Assembly: GCF_000756615.1 (NCBI RefSeq)
Contig: NZ_CP009288.1
Coordinates: forward strand, 248,001-312,000
Length of the DNA stretch: 64,000 nucleotides
Source: Paenibacillus durus
GTDB lineage: Bacteria; Bacillota; Bacilli; Paenibacillales; Paenibacillaceae
Direction of reading: 5' to 3'
Notes under the pieces: model-generated
The model's database searches: none
Told to the model about the DNA's origin: nothing
What the model saw: the letters and a program-made list of their open reading frames with translations, nothing else
Made by a program: the position numbers and the translations under genes
Shown: positions 1-8,443 of the stretch, in pieces
How positions within the stretch are numbered: position 1 is the first letter of the stretch
Layout: each line of letters begins with the position of its first letter

Positions 1-164
1 GCTGCAACGAACTGATATAAATTAAGCTGCCATGCATTAAGTTGGTCACTCCTTAAACATACAGACTATTTACTTAATATTACCACATCTATGTATCTTG
101 CGGAGTGGGGTGAGTGGGTAGAGTAGTCGAGGATGGGGACATATATCCTTGGAAGGCCTTGTAT

Positions 165-985
165 TTATGTAGTTCAATGTAAGGTTGCTTTCGCTTGAGG
201 ATAAGTAGGCCATAGACAAAATGCTGTGAGCTATGGTAACCGTAGCACGGTTAGCTACCCAGCGTGCTGCAAGTTGACGGTTTTGACTGAATAGATAAGC
301 ATATCTTCGTTCGAACTACGCTTTGGTAGCTTCGACGAGCGTACTTCGCAAATTTTTATTCCCTTTGCGTGTTTTTCCGGAGATTCGTTTTCCGACGCTT
401 TCATTCTGACCCGGGCACAGCCCTGCCCAAGAGCATAACTGAGCGGCAGAGGGATATTGATTCATATCCAGACCGATTTCGGCCGCGATAGTCTCTGCCG
501 TTCGTCTTGCTACGCCGGGAATAGTGTCAAGCAGTTCCAGGTCTTCCTCAAATGGGTGCATGCGCTTCTTAATCTCTTCATCTAGTCTACTTATTTCTTC
601 ATCTAAATAATCAATGTGCCGGAGTTGGGCGCCCAGCAAAATCTTCTGATGAGGACCCATCAAGCCGTTCAGTGCACGCTTTAAATCCGCTTTCTTGCTT
701 TTTAGCTTTCGTTTCGCCAGTTCGGACAAGATGCCCGAATCCGTTTCGCCGTCAAATCATTACTTTAATCATGGCGCGTCCCGACTTTCCAAGCATATTG
801 CTGGCAACCGACGAGAGCTTGATATTAGCGCCTTCCAGCACTTTTTGAATGCGGCTGACTTCTCGAGCACGCTCTTCAATAAAGGCTTCTTTGCGGTACC
901 TGACTAATGCCCTTGAGACTCCTTTCCCGGGGATCTGATGGGCGAATATAAGCCGACATCGTCCAGAAGCATCAAAAGAATGTGA
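165..985 (-). pseudogene. IS110-family transposase remnant with several frameshifts
   Basis: The longest intact piece (729 to 316) reads as the C-terminal Transposase_20 region of an IS110/IS116/IS902 DEDD transposase: a helix-hairpin-helix-like stretch LLDTIPGVARRTAETIAAEIG, then SWAGLCPGQNESVGKRISGKTRKGNKNLRSTLVEA. Reading the minus strand by hand, the upstream part continues in another frame (RYRKEAFIEERAREVSRIQKV) until a single extra base near 756 creates a stop; removing it restores the usual ETDSGILSELAKRK junction. Downstream of a second shift near 325 a third frame gives RQLAARWVANRATVTIAHSIL, which is the normal family C-terminus. The N-terminal catalytic DEDD part is degenerate or absent. 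No terminal repeats are expected for IS110, so true ends are unknown. Dead element; family assignment is solid, limits approximate. Confidence 0.8.
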
Positions 986-1024
986 CCGGAATCTAAGATT
1001 GATTATTTCCTTCTACTCCAAACC

Positions 1025-1672
1025 TTAGTAATCATATTTAAAAATAACCTGATCTTTTGAATCTCGTCCTTCAATGTTCCTAATTTTCATTTCTCCACCT
1101 ATTACAACATCTAAAAATGTTTTGTTGTCAGACTTTAATCTAACTGAATTAGTTATATCATTAAAATCTTCTTGATAATTCAATCTTACTTCTGAAATAG
1201 ACTTGTCGTTTATAAATCCCAAAAACGCAGTAAAGTTCCTCTTTCCATCTGACATTTTACTAGATAAATTAATTACACTAAAAGGTTTACTTTCATCGAT
1301 GGGATAAAGATCAATAAATTGTAACACATATTGATCCTCTTTCCAGTCAGCATAAATAACTCCAATTGCATTATTTTCACCGGTAATATAAAAAGTAGAA
1401 AATATAGAATTACTATTATAATATGGATAATCAAGATTGATATACTTACTATCAATATTTTTATTAAGTCTTTTCTCAATCCCATCCTTGACTAATTTTT
1501 TAAGATCCGTAGCGCTCACAGCGTAATTTTCTGCTTTATATACCGTTCCTTTACCACTTCCTTGGAAGTTGATATTTTGATTCGAGGAACTATTATCTTT
1601 AAATAGGCCACAACTCGAAAGCAAAACTACCACGGTTAATATTACAAAGCATTTAATAATATTTGTTTTCAT
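1025..1672 (-). CDS. Putative lipoprotein of unknown function
   Basis: A 215-residue protein beginning with a lysine-containing n-region, a hydrophobic core and the lipobox LLSSC, so it should be a lipoprotein on the outer face of the membrane. The mature part is Asn/Ser/Lys rich at first, then a mixed sequence with no motif I recognise. It is the last gene of a three-gene minus-strand operon; its start lies 5 bases after the stop of the subtilase gene, implying co-transcription and probably coupled translation. The DNA is strikingly AT-rich compared with the core genes further right, which suggests recent acquisition. It could be an accessory or protective protein for the upstream secreted protease, but nothing in the sequence proves this. 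Confidence 0.7.
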   Translation of the reverse strand: MKTNIIKCFVILTVVVLLSSCGLFKDNSSSNQNINFQGSGKGTVYKAENYAVSATDLKKLVKDGIEKRLNKNIDSKYINLDYPYYNSNSIFSTFYITGENNAIGVIYADWKEDQYVLQFIDLYPIDESKPFSVINLSSKMSDGKRNFTAFLGFINDKSISEVRLNYQEDFNDITNSVRLKSDNKTFLDVVIGGEMKIRNIEGRDSKDQVIFKYDY

Positions 1673-1677
1673 TTATT

Positions 1678-2568
1678 TTACTCCTTAAACAGTTGATCTA
1701 ATTCTAAGATGCGAACAAGCCTATCGGTATTTTTCCAATGCGCCATGTATGTTTCTGTATGTTCATAAAGATATTTAGTTATCTCAGAGCTTGGTAAATT
1801 TGGATACATAGCCTTAGTTAAGGCAACGATAGATGTTATAAAAGGAACCGCAACAGACGATCCTGAGTAAGAACTAATTTGATTTTCACCTTCTCCTATA
1901 GATAGAATATCTTCTCCAGGGAAGAACAAGTCAATATTTTTATTAAAGGTCGAATAACTCGATATATTATAATGATTATCTAATGAACCAACTGAGATTA
2001 TTCCAGGAATTTTGTATGAAGCCGGATATAATTCTTGCTCTAACCCCGAGTTTCCAGCTGAAGCAACAAATACAATATTTTGGGAGATGGCATACTCTAT
2101 AGTATCTTTTAATTCTTGATTATACTTTTTTGTGCTTACCGATAAACTAATAACATCGACATCTTTTTTAAGCATTGCTTTTATGCCATTGATTAATTTT
2201 TCCGCGGTAAAATTTTCCTCAAGGTTGTACGAATACATTTGTATACCGGGAATTAATCCTTTATATTTGTTTGTCTTCGTCGGTTTAGCACCAATTATTG
2301 CAGATACAATTGAACCATGCCCAATTTCTTTACTCCATGAGTTGGATAAATTAATTATATTAAGGTTTGGATGTTTCGTAATCCCAACATCAATAATTCC
2401 TATCTTAATTTTTTTTATTTTTTTTGATTTTATCGGTATAATTAAATAATTGGTCCCGAGCATTTTAAGTTGTGACCCGTTATAGACGCTCGTTAATACA
2501 AACGTCTTTTCTTGTGGGAATGCTATAGTAATTAAACACATCACGATTAATAATAAAGTAATTCTCAT
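1678..2568 (-). CDS. Small secreted subtilisin-like (S8) serine peptidase
   Basis: A 296-residue S8 peptidase. Residues 1-18 form a hydrophobic export signal. The catalytic triad is visible: Asp60 in IGIIDVGI, His84 in GHGSIVSA, Ser238 in GSSVAVPF, with oxyanion Asn173 in SAGNSG. The serine motif is GSSVA rather than the usual GTSMA. There is only a short stretch between signal and catalytic domain, so a classical I9 propeptide is absent, and the domain is near the minimum size for the family. It sits between a large secreted protein gene and a lipoprotein gene in an AT-rich operon with gaps of 55 and 5 bases. A dedicated processing role for a neighbour, as seen with subtilases in secreted-peptide clusters, is inference. 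Peptidase identity is confident. Confidence 0.88.
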   Translation of the reverse strand: MRITLLLIVMCLITIAFPQEKTFVLTSVYNGSQLKMLGTNYLIIPIKSKKIKKIKIGIIDVGITKHPNLNIINLSNSWSKEIGHGSIVSAIIGAKPTKTNKYKGLIPGIQMYSYNLEENFTAEKLINGIKAMLKKDVDVISLSVSTKKYNQELKDTIEYAISQNIVFVASAGNSGLEQELYPASYKIPGIISVGSLDNHYNISSYSTFNKNIDLFFPGEDILSIGEGENQISSYSGSSVAVPFITSIVALTKAMYPNLPSSEITKYLYEHTETYMAHWKNTDRLVRILELDQLFKE

Positions 2569-2623
2569 TTCTTACCCCTTGTTAAATAGAGAAGGAAGCA
2601 AAAGTGCTCCCTTCTCATTACAG

Positions 2624-3655
2624 TTATTTGAAGTAAGCTTCCCAGAAAAGTACCACTGCGGCTCCACATACTTCAACAATAGCGTATTCGTTCCAGGAGT
2701 CACCTCCGCTAACACTGAAGTTTAGTGCAATACCATAAAAACCAATCTCCCCACCTACTGACGAGCTTATGGTAAATTTTGCAGCAGTATATCCTTGGAT
2801 ATAATCATCACCAGTAGCTGATTCTCCTTGATGTGTAGCAGAGTCAGTGACAGTAATAAAACCACTACTAGATGAAGCACCTTGACTATTTATGTAGTGT
2901 ACTGACCACTTCTGATGATCCGTATAACCGTTATTCTTAATTTGATAGGTAAATGTGTTATTTACCTTTGCCCAATACGAACTACTTTCAAATTTAATGT
3001 CGTTAGTATCGTAATAGTATCCAGATGATGTCAGATTTACTTCTTGATACATATCATCCTCACCAAATGCACCACTCCAAGGTCCAGGATACCAAGTATC
3101 TGTAGTATAGCTTTCATCAGTTTCTGGTTTAATTTTAACAACTTCGCCTGTTCTTGTAACAGAACTACCGTCGGGGTATTTTATCGTGGCATTATTTAAA
3201 CTAGTTATTGACTTGTTACTTTTTTGAAGCTCTTGCATGTCTTTTGTTCCTCTTGCAATAACAGAACTATGTTCAAAAATGGTTTTTATTGCTCTTTCAT
3301 CTAAGTTTAATGCCTTACTTCTGATTTCAAACATATTAAAATTTGTATCTTCATCACTATAAGATGAAATTTCATCGAAATTGATTTTTTTACTCTCTTT
3401 TTCTAATTTTGCTGCAAGGATATCTAATTTTGCGTAATAATCGGCATCTTCAGAATTAACTCCTTCGTTTACCATTCCATCAATGAGTTCTTGTTTTGAC
3501 TTATTATTATGACCCTTATCCAAGTTATAGTTAATTTTCAAACTTTGAATTTCAGTCTTATCATTTTGAGGAATACTACCTGAGGCATACGCACTCATGG
3601 AAAGGGAAGTAACTATTGTAAATACAATTGGAATACTAATAATTTTTTTAAACAT
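2624..3655 (-). CDS. Secreted protein of unknown function
   Basis: Start chosen at the ATG at 3655 because AGGAGG lies four bases upstream; an in-frame ATG at 3673 has no such site. The 343-residue product has a clear signal peptide (MFKKIISIPIVFTIVTSLSM, then SAYA-S cleavage-like site). Residues 30-130 are charged and likely helical; the C-terminal 170 residues are Ser/Thr/Tyr/Gly-rich and look beta-rich, with several aromatic repeats, ending in a hydrophobic stretch VCGAAVVLFWEAYF. I recognise no domain. It is the first gene of the AT-rich operon with the subtilase and lipoprotein and has a perfect 22-bp palindrome just upstream. It may be the substrate or effector of this operon, but that is inference. 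Confidence 0.75.
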   Translation of the reverse strand: MFKKIISIPIVFTIVTSLSMSAYASGSIPQNDKTEIQSLKINYNLDKGHNNKSKQELIDGMVNEGVNSEDADYYAKLDILAAKLEKESKKINFDEISSYSDEDTNFNMFEIRSKALNLDERAIKTIFEHSSVIARGTKDMQELQKSNKSITSLNNATIKYPDGSSVTRTGEVVKIKPETDESYTTDTWYPGPWSGAFGEDDMYQEVNLTSSGYYYDTNDIKFESSSYWAKVNNTFTYQIKNNGYTDHQKWSVHYINSQGASSSSGFITVTDSATHQGESATGDDYIQGYTAAKFTISSSVGGEIGFYGIALNFSVSGGDSWNEYAIVEVCGAAVVLFWEAYFK

Positions 3656-3676
3656 ATTTCCTCCTAATGTCATAAA

Positions 3677-3698
3677 TTAATAATTGGCCAATTATTAA
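3677..3698. promoter_or_regulatory. Perfect 22-bp palindrome upstream of the AT-rich operon
   Basis: TTAATAATTGG followed by its exact reverse complement CCAATTATTAA. It lies 21 bases before the start codon of the secreted protein gene, a position suited to a dimeric repressor or to a leader hairpin. A second, imperfect inverted repeat (CTTAA..TTAAG around GGATCC) lies at about 3709-3724. No regulator gene sits next to it. Confidence 0.5.
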
Positions 3699-3966
3699 AC
3701 TTAGAATCTTAAGGATCCATTAAGGTTTTTTTAATATAACACTAATATTCAATAATTGGAATATATAAGCAAATATTTTTTATTATTTTACTAAATGTAC
3801 AATTAATTCCATGATTATAAATATTATTCCATCACGAATCTTACTCTGGAGTATACACTGTAACAGCACGTGATAGAATTGTAGAGTATTACGCTATCGA
3901 CTGACAAAAGCGTGTGAAAAGGGGGCGAGCAATCCGCATGTTTCGGGATGAAGCCTGTCAGCGAGC
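3699..3966. other. AT-rich intergenic stretch
   Basis: Strongly AT-rich up to about 3835, then GC content rises towards the AbiEii relic. I see no gene here. It probably contains the promoter of the leftward operon; poly-A/T runs make -10-like sites too common to choose one. Confidence 0.4.
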
Positions 3967-4638
3967 ATGGTGATGCCCATAGCGAAGACGAGATTCGTCT
4001 CTGAGGACGGCATTGTTTTTCATACGGATCAAATTGTTTCCGAAATCATTAAAGAAGATGCAGAATATGAAGGCGTACGGATAAAGATACCTTGCTCGCT
4101 TGGAAAAATGAGGGAAGTGTTGCAGCTCGATATTGGTTTTGGAGATGTGATAGCACCAAGTCCGCAAACGATAGACTTCCCTGTTCTCTTATCTAGCATG
4201 GAGAGGCCGGAAATCTTGGTATACACGAACGATTCCGTCATTGCAGAAAAATTTGAAGCCATGATATCTCTTTCCCTGGCGAACAGTCGGATGAAGGATT
4301 TTTTTGATATCTACATATTGGCCTGTACAACCCCATTTGAAGGGCTTCGCTTGTACGAGGCCGTGTCTGAGACATTTAAGGGAAGGGCAACCCATACCGA
4401 AAGAGAGCATGTCATTTTCACAGCTGAGTTCTATACGGACAGGCGTAGAGTTGCTATGTGGGATGCATTTATTAGGAATTTATATCTGGATCATTCGCCA
4501 ACATTCCAGGAGGTTATGGAACTCATTCATACCTTCCTCAAACCGATCTATGATCATGTGCTGGATGAAAACGAGTATTTTTGTGACTGGGACCGTCAAT
4601 CATTGAGTTGGAACAGTAGTCAGACCGCTGCCCTCTAA
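3967..4638 (+). pseudogene. N-terminally truncated AbiEii/AbiGii-type nucleotidyltransferase toxin
   Basis: The 223-residue frame matches the C-terminal two thirds of AbiEii/AbiGii toxins: EDGIVFHTDQI, EDAEYEGVRIKIP, DIGFGDVI and the hallmark SVIAEKFEAMISLSLANSRMKDFFDIYIL. Family members are usually near 300 residues and start with a nucleotidyltransferase motif (GG-T-hydrophobic, later D-hydrophobic-D) that binds NTP and metal. This whole N-terminal part is missing, and an in-frame stop lies at 3949-3951, so it is not simply a mis-chosen start. No AbiEi-like winged-helix antitoxin gene is adjacent. It therefore looks like a dead relic of an abortive-infection type IV toxin-antitoxin system, fitting with the mobile debris around it. 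Translation from ATG 3967 is possible but the product should be catalytically dead. Confidence 0.75.
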
Positions 4639-4643
4639 TATAG

Positions 4644-4970
4644 TTAATCTATGGATCGTGGTTTTGCTATGCTATTGTCAAATTTGAAGGTATTTTATGG
4701 TTCCGGCTTTGGAATACCTTTTTGTGCTGCGTGCCGGATAAACGTGCAGAGAAAACTGAAATCCAGAGAATTTGTCCGCTGGACGAGATCAACCGAACGT
4801 ACATTGAGAAGGAAGAGGGGTTCCTTGTCGATTTTCTGTCAAAAGCCAAACGCCCCCGTCAGATGACCGGGAAACCTTTCTACTATTCCTGGAAATTGTT
4901 TGCCTGCATGCACCGGATCGGGAGCGCCTTGCCCTCCGATTCCGTATACCGGAAATATGTGCGGCTGTAA
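4644..4970 (+). CDS. Open frame of unknown identity, possible gene fragment
   Basis: An uninterrupted frame of 108 codons with a TAG before it and TAA at its end. It contains no ATG near its beginning; possible TTG or GTG starts have no convincing ribosome binding site. The translated sequence has a plausible protein composition: hydrophobic/aromatic first third (around VKFEGILWFRLWN), then charged, ending SALPSDSVYRKYVRL. I do not recognise it. It may be a truncated gene left by the same events that beheaded the AbiEii relic just upstream, or chance. The remainder up to 5128 shows only a short direct repeat of GGATTTTCAATTT (near 4990-5020). Confidence 0.25.
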   Translation, partial: LIYGSWFCYAIVKFEGILWFRLWNTFLCCVPDKRAEKTEIQRICPLDEINRTYIEKEEGFLVDFLSKAKRPRQMTGKPFYYSWKLFACMHRIGSALPSDSVYRKYVRL

Positions 4971-5128
4971 TTTGGCGGCTTATTCACGGGATTTTCAATT
5001 TCACAGGATTTTCAATTTAACAAGCCGGAAGCCCGCTTATTTGCCCCGCCCCCCTTTTAATAGATATAATGAGAGGAGTATAATATAAGGGACTGCGTTT
5101 AATCACTGTTGAAAGAGAGCGATAAAGT

Positions 5129-5848
5129 ATGGGCCGTAAGTGGAATAATATCAAGGAAAAGAAGGCGTCCAAGGATGCCAACACAAGTCGCATATATGCA
5201 AGATTCGGGCGTGAGATTTATGTAGTGGCCAAGCAGGGCGAGCCTGATCCGGAATCGAACCGGGCACTGAAGGTCGTGCTGGAGCGCGCCAAGACCTACA
5301 ATGTGCCGAAAGCGATCATTGACCGCGCGCTTGAGAAAGCGAAAGGCAATTCGGATGAGACTTACGATGAGCTTCGCTATGAGGGCTTCGGACCGAACGG
5401 TTCGATGATTATCGTCGACGCGCTCACCAACAATGTCAACCGCACCGCCTCCGAAGTGCGCGCCGCATTCAGCAAGAACGGCGGCAGCCTGGGCGTTAGC
5501 GGATCGGTCAGCTATATGTTCGATTCGACGGCGGTCATCGGTCTGGTCGGCAAGAGTGCGGATGATGTGCTGGAAATTCTGATGGAAGCGGATGTGGACG
5601 CGCGCGATATTCTGGAAGAAGACGAAGCCGTCATCGTCTACGCCGAGCCGGACCAGTTCCATGCCGTGCAGGAAGCGTTCAAGAATGCAGGCGTATCCGA
5701 ATTTACGGTAGCCGAGCTGACTATGCTTCCCCAGAACTATGTTGCGATTCCGGAGGATTCTGAGGCTCAGTTCGAGAAGCTGATTGATGTTTTGGAGGAT
5801 TTGGAAGACGTGCAGCAGGTGTATCATAACGTGGATTCCGAAGAATAG
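5129..5848 (+). CDS. yeeI: YebC/PmpR-family protein, YeeI type
   Basis: A 239-residue, full-length YebC/TACO1-family protein. It opens with [20 protein letters not shown], the form typical of Bacillus YeeI rather than the AGHSKW form of canonical YebC. Hallmarks are [18 protein letters not shown], the [14 protein letters not shown] helix and [31 protein letters not shown], followed by the VSYMF segment and an acidic C-terminus. Family members act in the cytoplasm; older work calls them transcription regulators, newer work links YebC proteins to translation through difficult proline-containing motifs. YeeI-type paralogues are less studied. It stands alone, with its own terminator directly downstream; the ribosome binding site is GAAAGAGAG-like. 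Confidence 0.93.
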   Translation: MGRKWNNIKEKKASKDANTSRIYARFGREIYVVAKQGEPDPESNRALKVVLERAKTYNVPKAIIDRALEKAKGNSDETYDELRYEGFGPNGSMIIVDALTNNVNRTASEVRAAFSKNGGSLGVSGSVSYMFDSTAVIGLVGKSADDVLEILMEADVDARDILEEDEAVIVYAEPDQFHAVQEAFKNAGVSEFTVAELTMLPQNYVAIPEDSEAQFEKLIDVLEDLEDVQQVYHNVDSEE

Positions 5849-5863
5849 TCTGTTGTTGCTAAC

Positions 5864-5909
5864 AGAAACGGCTGCCGTCCTTAACAGGGTGTGGCAGCCG
5901 TTTCTTTTT
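5864..5909 (+). terminator. Intrinsic terminator after yeeI
   Basis: AGAAACGGCTGCC pairs perfectly with GGCAGCCGTTTCT, followed by TTTT. It lies 16 bases after the yeeI stop and between convergent yeeI and udk. Confidence 0.85.
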
Positions 5910-5967
5910 GTATCCGCGAAATCGCAGGGCGGCAAATCATTCGTGTCGTGATTGTTGCATGATAGCG

Positions 5968-6600
5968 CTAGGCGCCGGTCCAGTTAGCGCCGGTCAAATA
6001 TTTTTCGGTCAGAACGGACAGCAGCTGAATGCCGACCTCGTTCTGCCCGCCTTCGGGAATAATCAGGTCGGCGTATTTCTTGGATGGCTCGATAAACGCT
6101 TCATGCATCGGTTTGACTGTCGTTAAATACTGCTGGTGAATCGACTGGATGGTGCGGCCGCGTTCCTCGATATCCCGCAGGACCCGGCGCAGAATGCGGA
6201 CGTCAGGGTCAGTGTCAACGAACACTTTGATGTCGAGCAGCGCGCGCAGGTTCTCGTCGGACAGCACATGCAGCCCTTCGATAATGACGATATTGTTTGG
6301 CAGCAGCTCAACCGTCAGTTCCGTGGAGCGGGTATGAACGGTAAAATCGTACACCGGAGCCTGAGCGGGCTGCCCCGTTCTCAGCAGCTTCAGATGCTCG
6401 ATCAAGAGCTCGTTATCGAAGGCGAACGGATGGTCATAATTGATCGCCTCGCGCTCGGCAAGGCTGAGATGCGAATGGTCTTTGTAATAATTGTCCTGAG
6501 AGATAAAAGTGACTTTGCCCGGACCGAGACGGTCGATGACGGAGCGGGCCACCGTTGTTTTGCCGGAGCCTGTTCCGCCGGCAATTCCTATAATAAGCAT
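5968..6600 (-). CDS. udk: Uridine kinase
   Basis: A 210-residue P-loop kinase that phosphorylates uridine and cytidine in pyrimidine salvage. It begins MLIIGIAGGTGSGKTTVA (Walker A, residues 8-15), then SQDNYYKD, NYDHPFAFD, PVYDFTVHTR, VIIEGLHVL and the lid region RRVLRDIEERGR, ending with ADLIIPEGGQNEVGI, all standard for Udk. Length is that of Bacillus Udk. The best ribosome binding site (GGGAGG) is 14 bases from the ATG, unusually far, but no closer in-frame start exists. It is transcribed away from the DsrE-like gene across a 244-base shared intergenic region. Confidence 0.95.
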   Translation of the reverse strand: MLIIGIAGGTGSGKTTVARSVIDRLGPGKVTFISQDNYYKDHSHLSLAEREAINYDHPFAFDNELLIEHLKLLRTGQPAQAPVYDFTVHTRSTELTVELLPNNIVIIEGLHVLSDENLRALLDIKVFVDTDPDVRILRRVLRDIEERGRTIQSIHQQYLTTVKPMHEAFIEPSKKYADLIIPEGGQNEVGIQLLSVLTEKYLTGANWTGA

Positions 6601-6844
6601 AGCGTTTTCGTAAACCTCCCTAACGTGTTCCCTTTGTCAATTCAAGTATTGTAGCACAGCGGCCTTAATTTTTCACCATGTCCCGTCCGGAAAAACTCTT
6701 AGGCCGTTTCATGCCATTATGCATATCGGCCAATTCAGAGATTGTTATATACTATTTATACCAACGTAGAGCGCAACAAGCGCATACATTCCGCTGTACA
6801 ACCCAGTATTTTACATAATGCTCAAATAAGAAAGGATGAAGAAG

Positions 6845-7183
6845 ATGAATCGAAAAATTATTTTTCTTACGACTGACAGCATGGGCAACGGGGACACTCG
6901 GCTTGGAGAACAGCTATTGGAGTCCTACTTTACGCTTTTGAAGCAGCAGGAGCAGCTTCCGGCCGCAGTGTTCTGCGTCAATCGGGGCGTGCTCGCACTA
7001 ACGGGCAAATCGATGGCCTCCCTTCACTTAAAAGAACTGGCCGATCGCGGTGTTCCGGTATTGGCCTGTGCCACTTGCGTGAACTACTACGGAGTGGGCG
7101 ATCAGCTGTATGCGGGAGAAGTATCGAGCATGGGACATTTTATTGAGCTGTCGGCGCAGTATGAAGTGATCACGTTATCCTAG
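6845..7183 (+). CDS. DsrE-fold (YedF-like) sulfur/selenium-relay type protein
   Basis: The start is set at ATG 6845 rather than 6836, because AAAGGA overlaps the earlier codon but is well spaced for the later one. The 112-residue product has the DsrE/YedF C-terminal pattern: TTDSMGNGDTRLGEQLLESYF, AVFCVNRGVLALTG, then PVLACATCVNYYGV with Cys75 and Cys78, and GEVSSMGHFIEL. YedF-like proteins normally have a TusA domain in front; here only the DsrE half is present. The cysteines could carry persulfide or selenium, but the physiological role of stand-alone copies is not established. The next gene starts 57 bases downstream, so the two are probably co-transcribed. Confidence 0.8.
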   Translation: MNRKIIFLTTDSMGNGDTRLGEQLLESYFTLLKQQEQLPAAVFCVNRGVLALTGKSMASLHLKELADRGVPVLACATCVNYYGVGDQLYAGEVSSMGHFIELSAQYEVITLS

Positions 7184-7240
7184 AATATTGGCCCGAGGGA
7201 CAGCGGCGGCCAGAGCCATTTGAAAGGAGAAATACATCAT

Positions 7241-8332
7241 ATGAACGGCAAACCGCTTCATGAGGCGTTTAACCGGACCGCGTACCCGATAACCGGCCAC
7301 GGCAAACGGAATATTGGAGTATTGAAGGATGCGCTGAACGCGTATGATGGCGATCTAGACAGCGACATATACGGCGAGGGCAGCATAATCGAGGGTTTTC
7401 AAGGCAAAATGGCCGGGATTCTCGGAAAAGATAAAGCCGTCTTCTTCCCCAGCGGCACGATGGCGCAGCAGATTGCGCTGCGGATCTGGTGTGACCGGAA
7501 AGGCGTCAAGAGAGTGGCGTACCACCCGCTATGTCATCTGGAGATTCACGAGCAGCGGGGGCTTCACGAGCTTCACGGAATTGAGCCGGTGCTGCTTGGC
7601 GGCAAGGATAGGCTGATCAGTCTCGGCGATGTGCAGGAGCTGTATGGCAAAGTCGCATGCCTGCTGCTTGAACTGCCCCAGCGTGAGATCGGCGGGCAAC
7701 TGCCGGATTTCGGCGAGCTGGAAGCGATATCGGCCTGCTGCCGCGAGCGGGGAATTGCTCTTCACCTGGACGGAGCAAGACTGTTCGAGGTTCTGCCCTA
7801 CTATCAGAAATCTGCGGCTGAAGTCTGCGCGTTATTTGATAGCGTATACATCTCTTTTTATAAAGGGATTGGCGGGATTGCCGGAGCGATTCTCGCAGGC
7901 GATGCCGGACTTGCGGAAGAGTCTAAGATATGGAAAAGACGGCACGGCGGGGATTTGATCAGCCTGTACCCGTACATTCTATCCGCCGATTACTATTTTG
8001 AAGAGAGATTACCTAACATGGGGCGGTACTATGAGGAGGCGGTGGAACTGGCCGGTCTGTTTAACAAATGCCAACAAATCTCCACTCTTCCGGCGGAGCC
8101 TGTCTCGAATATGTTCCATGTTCACGCGGCGCTGTCTAAAGAACGGCTGGAGCCTTTGCTGATCGAATTATATGAGGAAACGGGCGTCGGATTAACGCAT
8201 TATTTAAGGGAAACTGGCGAAACTTCCTGCTATTTCGAGATTAGTGTCGGCGACCGCTATGCCCTTATTCCTAAGGAAGAGCTTCACCGGGCGTTTGCCA
8301 TATTGGATGAAAAACTGGCCGCTGTATTGTGA
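7241..8332 (+). CDS. Threonine aldolase-like PLP-dependent lyase
   Basis: The start is ATG 7241, with AAAGGAG eleven bases upstream (a TTG at 7220 overlaps this site). The 363-residue protein belongs to the beta-eliminating lyase/threonine aldolase branch of fold-type I PLP enzymes: YGEGSIIEGFQGKMAGILGKDKAVFFPSGTMAQQIAL, aromatic-stacking His95/His99 region YHPLCHLEIHE, Asp177 in LHLDGARLFE that contacts the pyridine nitrogen, and Lys208 in SFYKGIGGIAGA that forms the Schiff base. Low-specificity threonine aldolases cleave L-threonine or allo-threonine to glycine and acetaldehyde; the exact amino acid here cannot be read from sequence. It follows the DsrE-like gene and precedes ald. Confidence 0.85.
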   Translation: MNGKPLHEAFNRTAYPITGHGKRNIGVLKDALNAYDGDLDSDIYGEGSIIEGFQGKMAGILGKDKAVFFPSGTMAQQIALRIWCDRKGVKRVAYHPLCHLEIHEQRGLHELHGIEPVLLGGKDRLISLGDVQELYGKVACLLLELPQREIGGQLPDFGELEAISACCRERGIALHLDGARLFEVLPYYQKSAAEVCALFDSVYISFYKGIGGIAGAILAGDAGLAEESKIWKRRHGGDLISLYPYILSADYYFEERLPNMGRYYEEAVELAGLFNKCQQISTLPAEPVSNMFHVHAALSKERLEPLLIELYEETGVGLTHYLRETGETSCYFEISVGDRYALIPKEELHRAFAILDEKLAAVL

Positions 8333-8443
8333 TAAAACACAATCATGATAGATAAACTTTTGAATTTTCACCAAATGGCAAGCCTGCAATGTATGTTATC
8401 ATTCTTTACATAGAAAACATTCACCAGACAGGAGATGTTAAGA

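Noticed and set aside
3928..3972. Short reading MFRDEACQRAW before the AbiEii relic
   Set aside because: Superficially like the R..W..F tail of AbiEii proteins but only 11 codons and ended by TGA; too short to call.
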